Positions 35,397 to 43,990 of a stretch of DNA of 49,262 nt are shown piece by piece. The first letter of the stretch is position 1; every line of letters starts with the position of its first letter. The position numbers and the translations under genes were made by a program. The stretch comes from an uncultured Massilia sp. (lineage in GTDB: Bacteria; Pseudomonadota; Gammaproteobacteria; Burkholderiales; Burkholderiaceae): the NCBI GenBank assembly GCA_946481275.1, contig CAMLMV010000051.1, positions 1 through 49,262 on the forward strand. Reading direction: 5' to 3'. The notes below the pieces were generated by a model. It searched no databases. It was given only the letters and a program-made list of their open reading frames with translations, and was not told the DNA's origin.

Positions 35397-38300
35397 GGGC
35401 CGCCTCCTCATCAATAGTCGCCAGCTTCATTCCGGCCTTGGCCAAAATCGCCAGCAATATTTCAGTTTCCAAACCTTGATCACCTAACATGGAGGCAACT
35501 TCGTCGGCCTTGGCTTCTACCATTTGGCGATGCTGATCTGGAATCGCGAACGACCGTGAAATAGTCTTGGTATCCGAGCCCGTGCCGATGACGACGGCGA
35601 TAGCTTCGCTATATGCTTTGCGGCCTTGCACGCCTACGAAAGCCTCAGCTTCGCGGAAGCGCCGGGCAAATCTCACGACCTCTAAAGTCGCTACGTCGAT
35701 ATGCCGATCTACCCACTCGCGCGGAGGCTTCTCAGCAGCCAGACTCAGAATGCCTTCGAGAGAAGCCTTTCCCCCGTCGGAGTTGGCCAGACGCGTCGCA
35801 AATGCATCGAGCCGACGGTCACCGGAGACGCCGGCGACGGAGCGGGCGCGCTCGCGCAAGGCTTCGAGATCTCTCCTGCTTGTACCGAGTGCCTCAAGCA
35901 TCTTGTCTTCGACTTCGGCGAGCATTTTTTCGTAGGCGCCGGCGAGTTCTTGTAGCGGCGCACGCAAAGCGTTCACATAGGTTTCGCCGTCAGTGGCATC
36001 GAGGAGCGAGGCTAGATCGACAAAAAGCACCTTATGTGGGTCGCTAGCTTTCAACAGCATATCGCGCATAGCCTTAGGCGTTTCCCCCAAGCGTTGTGTG
36101 CGTCGGGCCCACTCGGGTAGGTTGAAGACCATAGCAACCAGTCCACGCGCGGCCTCGAGCGGGTCACCCGCACCTGCGCTCTCACCAATTTCAGCCAGCA
36201 GCTTCGAGATGCCGTCGAGGATGCGGGTCTTATCCTCGTCAATAGCCACCCAACGCAACGAGAAGCGGTCGGGATCTTGCAAGCACTCGTCGATGTCGAA
36301 GTCTGTGAGTCGAGGCAAGAACATTCCATCCTTGTAAACAGCAACGTTTGCCTTATGGGCGAGCATGAACACGGTGAGGATGACTGGCTGGATTCCCTGC
36401 TTCATCCCGAAGGGAGGAGCGTTCCATAAGGCATAGACCTCGTGAGCTCCCACGCGGGCATTGACATCCGAGAAGAGGGAACGTGTTGCCGCCCATAATG
36501 GCTCAAAACTATTGGCGAACCCGTCACCTGGTGGCATGAAACGCCAAGCGCCAGAGCTATCCTGACGGTGCAGTTCAGTAATTCGTAGAAGTGTTTCGTA
36601 AAGGCCACGCTCGGCGGGGAAACCTTCGAAGCCCAGCGCTTCTTGGTCTTCGGCGTTGACCATTGCATGAAGCAGGTCGCGCCTGGCCTTTACGCTGTTG
36701 CTTGAGATGTTGTCGCGATTGACCAACTCGCTCCAAACCTCGGGCGATTCTCTGAAAAGATCCTCAGCGAGTGAGGACGCCACGGGTGAAAGTTTTGAGC
36801 CAGGCTCTACGATTTGATCGGTCCCGTTGTGCCACTTCGCTAATGACACGGCGGCTTGGAGTTGGTCTTCCAAATTGGCCCGAGTCGCAGCCAAGCGCGC
36901 ATAGACTTCCCGGCGCGCTACGGCATCGCCGGATAGTTCATGGCGCTCCTTGACTTGCTCCAAGGCTACAAGCTCAGCGGAGAGCTCGGCGATACGGGCG
37001 TGATTAGTGGGGATGCCGACCATTACCGGCCAGGGCGCAAGCTTCGAGCAAGCCTGCGCGCGCTGACGTGCTACGCGCGGGCTCATACCTTTGCTGGGCA
37101 ACGCCAACAAGAAGGTTCCAAATTCACCCTTGCGTGGATGAAAATCCGCGGCGACTTTTTCAGCCTGCTCGATGCTGCACAACGACAGCTCCATCCAGCG
37201 CATTGAGCCCGTTTCATGATAGTGCCGCTTAGCCACTACCGGATGGAGACCCATGAGTTGCGCGAGACGTCCGTAATCGACGCCTGGCGATGTGGCTAAC
37301 GCCTGAGCGATGGCAGCATCTATGTCGAAGTCGCTACCTTCAAAGATCGACCACGCTCCCGTATAGCTCTTGTAGAGCGCGACTTTAAGAGCAGCGAGTT
37401 TTTGCAGTGCGGCGTCGAGTTCCTCGCGCGTTTTGTCATAAAACAGCGCACCAATGACTGCGGCATCGGCCGCCAGACCCGATCCGCTACGGAAAAGGTC
37501 GACGACAGCGATGTTTTTGATCAAAACCACTAGCAACGGGTCACTCGTTTTGGCCTCCGCACGTTCCACCGCTTCCACTGCCTGCGACCAGCGATGACCG
37601 TCAGGCGAGGCGAGAATCGCGGGCTCTAGGTTGGAACGTAGGTAGTCCCAGTAGTCGCTTGGACGATACCAGCTTGCTTCGCTAACGAGAGTCGAGTTCA
37701 GATAAGAGCGAAAGCCGTGGGGCTCGACCGACGACAAAAAACCAAAGGTGCTCCGTTCGTTTTGGCCGAACTGTCGTTTCGAGATTGGGCCCAGCAGCGC
37801 TGCCATGGCCGGGTGCAGTGGCCAGCAGGCGGCGAGGGACTTGGCGAAGTCCTGGCCCACGGCGGGCCGTCGCGAGCGAATCGCTTCGGCAATCGTCTTA
37901 GAAGCCTCAAGCATCCAAGCAGGGCAGCTTTCCACCTCAATCGCACGGCCAATCAGTTCAACGACCTCGTCGCTCGCGGCCACGAAGGGTAGGTCAACGT
38001 AGCGACCTTGAATCTTGGCCCAGTCGTCGCGCGTGTCGATGCCCAAGCGTGCCGAGTACTGCGCGAAAGATTGGTGAAGTACGCCGACAACGACTAGGCG
38101 ACCGTCAGACCGTGCGGCCGCTTCGGCGAGCTCTTGGAAGAAGTAGACATCGTCCCCAGAACCCAGGGCGGACGCCTCTAAGAATTTGCCCATCTCGTCG
38201 ATGATGACCAGTACCCCGTCATGCGGACGACTCTTGGTCTCTTCGAGTAGCTCAGCGATAAGGCTTTGGGCATTAAACTTGCTGCGGCCGTCGACGGCCT

Positions 38301-38724
38301 TGCCTTGCGCACGGCGCAGCGCGGCATGGAGCTCGGCCACGACGCTGCCGCGCCGACCCACGGCCGGGACGATCAGCCAACCTTTGCGAACAGGAAAGGC
38401 TTTGTCGAACAAAGGCTTGGAGTCCAGACGCAATGATGCTCGAGCTCTTGTCCGAAGATTCTTGTCGGGATGCAGCGCACTCGCCAACGCGACGGCTAAT
38501 GAACTTTTCCCTCCGCCGAACGGGCCCGTCCAAGTGAAACAGCGTTGGTTGGTGCCGGACAGCTGTTTGCACATTCCATCGATCACGGAAGCCGCAGTTG
38601 CATGGCAAATGTAGCCAGTGAGTGCATCCGCACGCCCGATGTCGGCGTCCACACGTATAGATCGCTGGTATTGGCGCGAAATTTGGACGATGTCCGATAG
38701 CGCCATTTGCTTCTTGTCAGTCAT
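35389..38724 (-). CDS. sspC: SspC: large P-loop ATPase of ssDNA phosphorothioation
   Basis: An 1111-residue protein. Walker A is GPFGGGKSS at 67-75 and Walker B is VLVIIDEMGKFLE near 170. The first 380 residues form the ATPase; the remainder is mostly helical and unlabelled. The pattern, with its place between a DUF4007 gene and a PAPS-reductase-like gene, matches SspC, which acts with SspB and SspD. Large helical ATPases of BREX (BrxC-like) share the same general look, but no BREX partner is here. The start overlaps the sspB stop by 8 bp (ATGACTGA), matching the 8-bp overlap at its own end, so the three genes are translationally coupled. Confidence 0.87.
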   Translation of the reverse strand: MTDKKQMALSDIVQISRQYQRSIRVDADIGRADALTGYICHATAASVIDGMCKQLSGTNQRCFTWTGPFGGGKSSLAVALASALHPDKNLRTRARASLRLDSKPLFDKAFPVRKGWLIVPAVGRRGSVVAELHAALRRAQGKAVDGRSKFNAQSLIAELLEETKSRPHDGVLVIIDEMGKFLEASALGSGDDVYFFQELAEAAARSDGRLVVVGVLHQSFAQYSARLGIDTRDDWAKIQGRYVDLPFVAASDEVVELIGRAIEVESCPAWMLEASKTIAEAIRSRRPAVGQDFAKSLAACWPLHPAMAALLGPISKRQFGQNERSTFGFLSSVEPHGFRSYLNSTLVSEASWYRPSDYWDYLRSNLEPAILASPDGHRWSQAVEAVERAEAKTSDPLLVVLIKNIAVVDLFRSGSGLAADAAVIGALFYDKTREELDAALQKLAALKVALYKSYTGAWSIFEGSDFDIDAAIAQALATSPGVDYGRLAQLMGLHPVVAKRHYHETGSMRWMELSLCSIEQAEKVAADFHPRKGEFGTFLLALPSKGMSPRVARQRAQACSKLAPWPVMVGIPTNHARIAELSAELVALEQVKERHELSGDAVARREVYARLAATRANLEDQLQAAVSLAKWHNGTDQIVEPGSKLSPVASSLAEDLFRESPEVWSELVNRDNISSNSVKARRDLLHAMVNAEDQEALGFEGFPAERGLYETLLRITELHRQDSSGAWRFMPPGDGFANSFEPLWAATRSLFSDVNARVGAHEVYALWNAPPFGMKQGIQPVILTVFMLAHKANVAVYKDGMFLPRLTDFDIDECLQDPDRFSLRWVAIDEDKTRILDGISKLLAEIGESAGAGDPLEAARGLVAMVFNLPEWARRTQRLGETPKAMRDMLLKASDPHKVLFVDLASLLDATDGETYVNALRAPLQELAGAYEKMLAEVEDKMLEALGTSRRDLEALRERARSVAGVSGDRRLDAFATRLANSDGGKASLEGILSLAAEKPPREWVDRHIDVATLEVVRFARRFREAEAFVGVQGRKAYSEAIAVVIGTGSDTKTISRSFAIPDQHRQMVEAKADEVASMLGDQGLETEILLAILAKAGMKLATIDEEAAHG

Positions 38725-39637
38725 AGGCGCGCTTGATCATGTTTTTAATGTCTTCTTTGGACAAGTTCTTTCGGTGAACTTGGCGAAGCCCTGCCGAATC
38801 AGTCCATTCGAGCCTGCGTCCGGTGAAGTCGGAAAGAGCAATCAGTCGTTGGGCGATCGACTCTTCGTCGAGCTTGAACACCCGTCCTGGTGAACCCTCC
38901 GCATAGGCCACAGTCTCGAAAGCCAGCGAGCTTTGTCCCTCAGCTTCTCGATTCCAGAAATCGACCAACGCGTAGGCGAAGATGCCGTCGTGCAGCGAGG
39001 TCTTTGGACCACGGCGAAAAGCGTATTGGCCTTTGTGGACCTCTTGTAGTAAGCCCAACTCGCCCAATAGTGGTTCGGCGAAGTCCTCAGGAGAGCCGCC
39101 TGCGGCGCGCGGAGCGTAGCTGCGAAGGCATGTTTCTAGATCGCGCGAGATCGTGGAGGCTGATAGACGGTGCTTAGGATCAAGATCGCGCGCGTAGCGA
39201 GCTAATGGTTCTTCAAGCTCTTGTCGAGTAAAGGTTGGCGCGGTTACATGGTTGAACAGCCAATGCCAAGTGGTCGAGCGGAAGCAACGCCCGGCGAGCT
39301 GCCAATGAGCGAGCCATGCTGTGCTAGGATTCTCTGCATAGGGATCTAGACCTCCGTCTCGCAGGATCTCACTAGCGAGGCTTCCAATTCGGAATCCGTC
39401 ACCTTCTTCAAACATTACGCCGCACGCCAACGCCCAATGGCGAATAGATGCGACCATGTTTTTGCCTACGCCAAACGCGGCGATGGCCGAGTTGTCGGTG
39501 AACGTTGATTTTCGAATCAGGTTTCCATCTGTCGCTTGCTCAAAAACCTTCTTGAGCCACATTTGTCGGAGGGGAAATGTCTCATGGCCTGAAAAATGGG
39601 CAGGAGTCCCTTTAATGGATTTAGGCGTGGCATTCAT
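38717..39637 (-). CDS. sspB: SspB: DUF4007 DNA nickase of ssDNA phosphorothioation
   Basis: A 306-residue protein that opens with THFSGHETFPLR-like HFSGHETFPLRQMWLKKV, the signature of DUF4007 (PF13182), and continues with NSAIAAFGVGKNMVASIRHW and an AWLAHW segment, all typical of the family. SspB is the nickase subunit that gives the single-stranded phosphorothioate pattern, the feature that separates Ssp from Dnd. The presence of DUF4007 beside a PAPS-reductase-like gene is the strongest single reason to call this locus Ssp. The ATG at 39637 lacks a clear ribosome binding site. A strong promoter is found upstream at 39707-39735. No sspA gene lies upstream, so a housekeeping cysteine desulfurase (IscS) may serve. 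Confidence 0.9.
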   Translation of the reverse strand: MNATPKSIKGTPAHFSGHETFPLRQMWLKKVFEQATDGNLIRKSTFTDNSAIAAFGVGKNMVASIRHWALACGVMFEEGDGFRIGSLASEILRDGGLDPYAENPSTAWLAHWQLAGRCFRSTTWHWLFNHVTAPTFTRQELEEPLARYARDLDPKHRLSASTISRDLETCLRSYAPRAAGGSPEDFAEPLLGELGLLQEVHKGQYAFRRGPKTSLHDGIFAYALVDFWNREAEGQSSLAFETVAYAEGSPGRVFKLDEESIAQRLIALSDFTGRRLEWTDSAGLRQVHRKNLSKEDIKNMIKRAYD

Positions 39638-39968
39638 GAAAAGGCATTGTAGCTTGGACTGGTGACGTCCGCCAGTCGCATAGGTCGTAGTTCAGTAGAG
39701 TGCTGTATAAAACAACAGTATTCGCGCTCTGTCAAATGTTCTTCTGAGAAATAAGTTGCATCAATTTAACTTTTTATTTATCTCTGCTGTCTACGGTTGA
39801 AGTGGCTGCAGATGTAGTAGAACCAGTAACTCTGCTAGCGCTCTTGCTCGGTATCGATATCCCTTCCCAAACCATTGATTCCACCTTGAGAGTGCCATCC
39901 ACGCAACCTCACCACTACGACGTTGAACCGCGGCGCGTAATGCGATGCGCCAGTTACGGTGATTCAGT
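39638..39968. other. Intergenic edge of the defence island
   Basis: No gene is supported. It holds the sspB promoter and an AT-rich tract near 39765-39785. Composition turns GC-rich at about 39900, where the ordinary chromosome resumes. No copy of the tRNA-Ser 3' end was seen here, so the island's right attachment site is not identified. Confidence 0.6.
39707..39735 (-). promoter_or_regulatory. Promoter of sspBCD
   Basis: On the minus strand a perfect TTGACA (39735-39730) and TTTTAT (39712-39707) are 17 nt apart; the -10 matches 4 of 6. The predicted leader before sspB is about 65 nt. Confidence 0.6.
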
Positions 39969-40865
39969 TCAGCCCTCCCGCGCATACCGCCCCGGCGGCA
40001 ACCCCACGTGCCGCGCGAACGCGATGGTGAACGTGCTCGCGGACCCGTAGCCCACGCGTTCCGCCACCTCGGCGACGCTGCCGACGCCGCGCCGCAACAG
40101 GTCCTGCGCGAGCGCCATCCGCCAGGTCAGCAGATAGGCCATCGGCGCCATGCCCACGGTGCGGCTGAAACGCTCGAAGAACGCGGAGCGCGACAGGGTC
40201 GCTTCGCGCGCGAGGTCGGCCACCGTCCACGCGCGTTCCGGCGCCGCATGCAGTGCGCGCAACGCGTGCGCCAGGCGCGCGTCCGCGAGGCCGCGCACGA
40301 GCCCCGGCGACGCGTCCGTGCCGCCGCCACCGCGCAGTGCTTCGATCAGCAGCACTTCCAGCAGGCGCGCCAGCACGACGTCGCGCGCGGGCCGCCCCGC
40401 GCGCGATTCGTCGTTCAGCAATTGCACGAGTGTTGCCAGCCGCGGCGCGCCGCGCACGTGCACGACGCGCGGCAGCAGCGACACAAGCAGGGCCGCATCG
40501 GGCGCCGCGAACTCGCAGTGGCCGATGAGGAAGCGCACGTCCGGCGGGCCGTCGCGCGAGCCGTGGCGGACTTCGCCGGGCGCGACCTGTGCGGGCGGCT
40601 TGTCGAAGTCTTGTGCGGGCGGCGGGCGCAGGCTGGACATCGAGAAATCGTACGTGGCAGGGATCAGCACGAAATCTCCGGGTTCGAGCGCGATGGGATC
40701 CATGCCCGCGGCCGTGAGCAGGCAGGCGCCGTCGAGTACGACGCAATACGACGGCTGGCCCGTTTCCGTGCGCCGCACGCCCCAGCGGCCCGCCGCGCCG
40801 ACGATCTTCGTGTAGCGCACGCCCGGCCGCAGCAGGCCGACCACATCGGCCAGGGGATCGATCAT
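39969..40865 (-). CDS. AraC family transcriptional regulator (cupin_6 type)
   Basis: A 298-residue regulator. The N-terminal half is a cupin-like sensor domain (GQPSYCVVLDGACLL, ALEPGDFVLIP, RFLIGHCEF); the last 100 residues hold two helix-turn-helix units, with VADLAREATLSRSAFFERFSRTVG and VAEVAERVGYGSASTFTIAFARHVG. The start at 40865 (MIDPLADVVGLL) has GAGAG about 8 nt upstream and is preferred over a TTG at 40880. It is divergent from the SDR gene, 97 nt away, the usual sign that it controls that gene. Its ligand is unknown. Confidence 0.88.
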   Translation of the reverse strand: MIDPLADVVGLLRPGVRYTKIVGAAGRWGVRRTETGQPSYCVVLDGACLLTAAGMDPIALEPGDFVLIPATYDFSMSSLRPPPAQDFDKPPAQVAPGEVRHGSRDGPPDVRFLIGHCEFAAPDAALLVSLLPRVVHVRGAPRLATLVQLLNDESRAGRPARDVVLARLLEVLLIEALRGGGGTDASPGLVRGLADARLAHALRALHAAPERAWTVADLAREATLSRSAFFERFSRTVGMAPMAYLLTWRMALAQDLLRRGVGSVAEVAERVGYGSASTFTIAFARHVGLPPGRYAREG

Positions 40866-40962
40866 TCCGGACTCTCGCAAAAGATATGTGGACTAACGAT
40901 TGTAGCGCGTCCGGATGCCGGTCGCTATCGTAACGGTATCGCCAACCCACTCAGGAGTTCAC

Positions 40963-41706
40963 ATGAAAACCGTCATGATCACCGGCTGCTCGTCCGGCTT
41001 CGGCCTCGAAATCGCCCGCCATTTCCTCGACCGCGACTGGCAGGTCGTCGCCACGATGCGCACGCCACGCACCGACCTGCTGCCGGCGTCAAGCCGCCTG
41101 CGCGTCGTCGCGCTCGACGTGACGGACGCGGACAGCGTCCGCGCGGCCATCGCCGCGGCGGGGCCGATCGATGCGCTCGTCAACAATGCCGGCGTCGGCC
41201 TGATCAATCCCCTGGAAGCCGTGTCGACGGACACGATCCGTGCGGTGTTCGAGACGAACGCGCTTGGCACGATCGCCATGACGCAGGCCGTGCTGCCCGC
41301 GATGCGCGCCCGGCGCACGGGCGTCATCGTGAACGTGACATCGACCGTTACGCTTGCGCCGCGGCCGCTGCTGTCGGTCTACACGGGCAGCAAGGCGGCG
41401 GTGAATGCGTTCACGGAATCGCTGGCGCTGGAGCTGGAACCGCTGGGTATCCGCGCGCGCCTTGTGCTGCCGGGGCGCGCGCCGGAGACGCGCTTCGGCG
41501 AGAACGCCCGCCCGCTCATGCAGGGCGACGTGCCGGCCGAGTACGCGCCGCTGTGCGACAGCCTGTTTGCGCGCATGCGCGCGCCGGGACCCGTCACGCA
41601 CGCCGACGACGTTGCGCAAGCCGTGTGGCGTGCCGTGACGGATCCTGGGGCGCCGATGCGTATTCCCGCCGGTGCGGATGCGGAAGCACTGGCGGCCTCG
41701 CTCTGA
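40963..41706 (+). CDS. Short-chain dehydrogenase/reductase (SDR)
   Basis: A 247-residue classical SDR. TGCSSGFG near residue 7 is the cofactor-binding glycine motif, NNAG near 76 stabilises the sheet, and Ser, YTGSK near residue 138 hold the catalytic Tyr and Lys. The start at 40963 is set by AGGAG 6 nt upstream rather than the longer frame from 40915. It is divergent from an AraC regulator that probably controls it. The substrate is not known; members with this outline act on a wide range of alcohols and ketones. Confidence 0.9.
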   Translation: MKTVMITGCSSGFGLEIARHFLDRDWQVVATMRTPRTDLLPASSRLRVVALDVTDADSVRAAIAAAGPIDALVNNAGVGLINPLEAVSTDTIRAVFETNALGTIAMTQAVLPAMRARRTGVIVNVTSTVTLAPRPLLSVYTGSKAAVNAFTESLALELEPLGIRARLVLPGRAPETRFGENARPLMQGDVPAEYAPLCDSLFARMRAPGPVTHADDVAQAVWRAVTDPGAPMRIPAGADAEALAASL

Positions 41707-41829
41707 TGCGCGCCGAAAGGGATGTCGGCATGAATGTTGCTGCATGGCATCATTCTCATGTAAGTTGATTCGCGCGCAGCCAGCAACAAGCTACAATGAG
41801 GCCATGACCGCTCCGCAGTTCCAACGCTT

Positions 41830-42795
41830 ATGAAAAACTGGATCAGCCGCCTCCGGGGCGGTGCCGACAACACGGCCGACACGAAGCCCGCTCCCGCTGC
41901 GGAGGCGGACGAACACCCGGGCGGCATTCCCGCCGAAATCGAGGCTACCTATTACCGCTGGCTGACGGCGTCCTCCGGCTACGACGCCTCGGATGCCGTC
42001 CAGGCGGCGATCCTCGACCAGGTGCGCGCGCTCGCGCGCGATCCGGCCAGCGCGGCGGAGCTGGTGCCGCGCGTGCCGGAAGTGATCCCGCAACTGTTGC
42101 GCAGCCTGCAGGACGAGGCGTCGAACGCCGACCTGGCGCGCCAGGTCGCGCAGGACGTCGTCCTCGTGGCCGAGGTGATCCGCGAGGCGAACAGCGCCTA
42201 TTACCGGCCGATGTCGCCCGTGAAGACGGTCGAGGCGGCCCTCATGATGCTGGGCCAGAACGGCTTGCGCATGCTGCTCGCGCGCATCGCCTTCCGGCCG
42301 ATCATCAAGCTGCAGACGACGGGTTTCACGCGCCTGGCGGCGCCGCACGTCTGGAGCCAGTCCGAGAAATGCGCGCTAGCCGCCAGCCTGATGGCGCCCG
42401 GCCTGACGGCGGGGCCGTTCGAAGCCTATCTCGCGGGCCTGATGCAGAACCTGGGCCTCGTCGTCGGGTTCCGCCTGGCCGACCGCCTGTGCGAAGAGAA
42501 CAAGGTGCCCGGTTCCAGCGAATTCGGGGCGCAGTTGCTGGCGGAAGGCCGCCTGCTGTCGGCCGCCATCGCCAGGCACTGGGACTTCCCGCAGGAGGTC
42601 GCCGACGCCATCGCGCACGCGGGCAATCCGGGCGAGGAGAACCTGGCCCAGGCCCTGGAGCTGGGCGACCGCATCTCCAAGCTGCGCATGCTGATCGACG
42701 GCCATGCGATCGACGAGGACGACGACTTCGTCACGGAGGGCCTCGACAACTTCCAGCGCCGCTGCCTCGGCAAGCTGGGCACCGTCGAAAGCTGA
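41830..42795 (+). CDS. HDOD domain protein
   Basis: A 321-residue protein with an HDOD domain in residues about 80-290: VPEVIPQLLRSL, a long helical core, LMMLGQNGLRMLLARIAF, YLAGLMQNLGLVVGF and ISAAIARHWDFPQEVADAIAHA-like segment AIARHWDFPQEVADAIAHAG. HDOD domains are HD-like but lack the metal-binding His-Asp pair and act in signalling, often with cyclic-di-GMP proteins. The N-terminal 40 residues are disordered and acidic. It precedes an operon with a GGDEF-EAL protein. Confidence 0.87.
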   Translation: MKNWISRLRGGADNTADTKPAPAAEADEHPGGIPAEIEATYYRWLTASSGYDASDAVQAAILDQVRALARDPASAAELVPRVPEVIPQLLRSLQDEASNADLARQVAQDVVLVAEVIREANSAYYRPMSPVKTVEAALMMLGQNGLRMLLARIAFRPIIKLQTTGFTRLAAPHVWSQSEKCALAASLMAPGLTAGPFEAYLAGLMQNLGLVVGFRLADRLCEENKVPGSSEFGAQLLAEGRLLSAAIARHWDFPQEVADAIAHAGNPGEENLAQALELGDRISKLRMLIDGHAIDEDDDFVTEGLDNFQRRCLGKLGTVES

Positions 42796-42907
42796 TCCGC
42801 CACGCCACATTGCTTCTTCCGTGTTGCCACGGCAGGGTTTCCGTGTAATCATGATTTTCGGACACGAAACTTTTGCTCGAGCAATGAATACACGTGGAGG
42901 AGACACC

Positions 42908-43360
42908 ATGATCCGCAAGACGAAGGTTGCATCCCTGCTGCTGGCGTTCGCATTGCTGCCTGTGTGCGGTGGCCAGGCCGTGGCCGGGCCGCTGGACGAG
43001 GCCAAGGCGAAGGCCCACCTCGATGCCGTCGCCGCCGGCGACCTCGACGCGCTGATGCGCGACTATGCCGACGACGCTTACATGGAATGGGTCGGCGGTC
43101 CGCTCGACGGCCGCTACCGCGGCAAGGCCGAGATCCGCGCCGTCTGGCAGAAATTCATCGCGGCGAATGCCGGCAAGCCCCGTCCCGCTTCGTTCGGCAA
43201 ACTGACGGCGCTCGGCAATCCGCGCGGCACGTCGCTGCAGGCGAAGGCCGATTACGGCGGCGCCAGTCCTGTCAAAGTCTGGCATGCGCTGACCTACCGC
43301 GACGGCGATCTCACCACCGAAGTGTGGCAGATCGCGCCCGCGCTGCAGATCGACCCGTGA
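42908..43360 (+). CDS. Secreted SnoaL/NTF2-like protein
   Basis: A 150-residue protein with a signal peptide (MIRKTKVASLLLAFALLP, cleavage near AVAG). The mature part follows the NTF2-like pattern: KAHLDAVAAGDLDALMRDYADDA, then a GRYRGKAEIRAVWQKFI segment and a strand-rich end HALTYRDGDLTTEVWQI. These folds bind small molecules or act as simple enzymes; nothing specific can be said. GGAGG is 6 nt before the ATG. Its stop overlaps the start of the cupredoxin-like gene by 4 bp. Confidence 0.8.
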   Translation: MIRKTKVASLLLAFALLPVCGGQAVAGPLDEAKAKAHLDAVAAGDLDALMRDYADDAYMEWVGGPLDGRYRGKAEIRAVWQKFIAANAGKPRPASFGKLTALGNPRGTSLQAKADYGGASPVKVWHALTYRDGDLTTEVWQIAPALQIDP

Positions 43361-43989
43361 AACGCACGCTGCTGTTCGCGGCACTGGCGTTGTCCGGCAC
43401 GGCACGCGCCGCGACCGTCGAGGTGCTCGTGCAGACGCCGGCCGGCACGCCGCTGGCCGACGCCGCCGTGCTCGTCGAGCCGGTCGCGGGCACGCCGGCG
43501 CGCCCGCGAACGCGTGCCCACGCTGCCATCGAGCAGCGGGGCCGTGAATTCATCCCGTGGATGACCGTCGTGCAGACGGGCACCAGCGTCGACTTCCCCA
43601 ACAACGACACGATCCGCCACCACGTGTATTCGTTCTCCGAGCCGAAGCGCTTCGAGATCAAGCTGTATGCCGGCAAGCCGGGCCAGCCCGTCGTATTCGA
43701 CAAGCCGGGCCAGGTCGACATCGGCTGCAACATCCACGACTGGATGGAGGCGCACGTGCTGGTCGTCGACACGCCGTACTTTGCCCGCACGGGCGCGGAC
43801 GGCCGTGCCTCCATCACGAATGTCCCGGCAGGCCACTATCGCGTGCGGCCATGGCATCCGCTGCAGAAGACGGCCGGCGCGGTGGAGGAGATCGACGTGG
43901 CCGAGGCGCCCGCGCGCATGACGCTCACGCTCGACGCGCGCCCGCGCCAGCCCAGGCCCCACACCGAGGACGACCCGGACCGTTACTGA
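43357..43989 (+). CDS. Periplasmic cupredoxin-like protein (methylamine-utilisation type)
   Basis: A 210-residue protein from the GTG at 43357 (GTGA overlap with the previous stop). It has a short signal peptide (residues 1-17, ending ARA). The core [20 protein letters not shown], then RHHVYSF and [14 protein letters not shown], places His and Cys residues as in type I copper sites, and the last third resembles a carboxypeptidase-regulatory beta domain. Proteins of this shape are often labelled methylamine utilisation proteins, with little experimental support. It is followed after 1 nt by the GGDEF-EAL gene, so it may be a sensor partner in the periplasm. Confidence 0.78.
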   Translation: MKRTLLFAALALSGTARAATVEVLVQTPAGTPLADAAVLVEPVAGTPARPRTRAHAAIEQRGREFIPWMTVVQTGTSVDFPNNDTIRHHVYSFSEPKRFEIKLYAGKPGQPVVFDKPGQVDIGCNIHDWMEAHVLVVDTPYFARTGADGRASITNVPAGHYRVRPWHPLQKTAGAVEEIDVAEAPARMTLTLDARPRQPRPHTEDDPDRY

Positions 43990-43990
43990 C

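Noticed and set aside
34554..39637. BREX or Dnd assignment for the minus-strand modification genes
   Set aside because: No PglZ, BrxL, DndD or DndE is present, while DUF4007 next to a PAPS-reductase-like gene is specific for Ssp.
39791..39985. Minus-strand 64-codon frame beyond the island edge
   Set aside because: No recognisable motif and it overlaps the AraC gene end; treated as intergenic.
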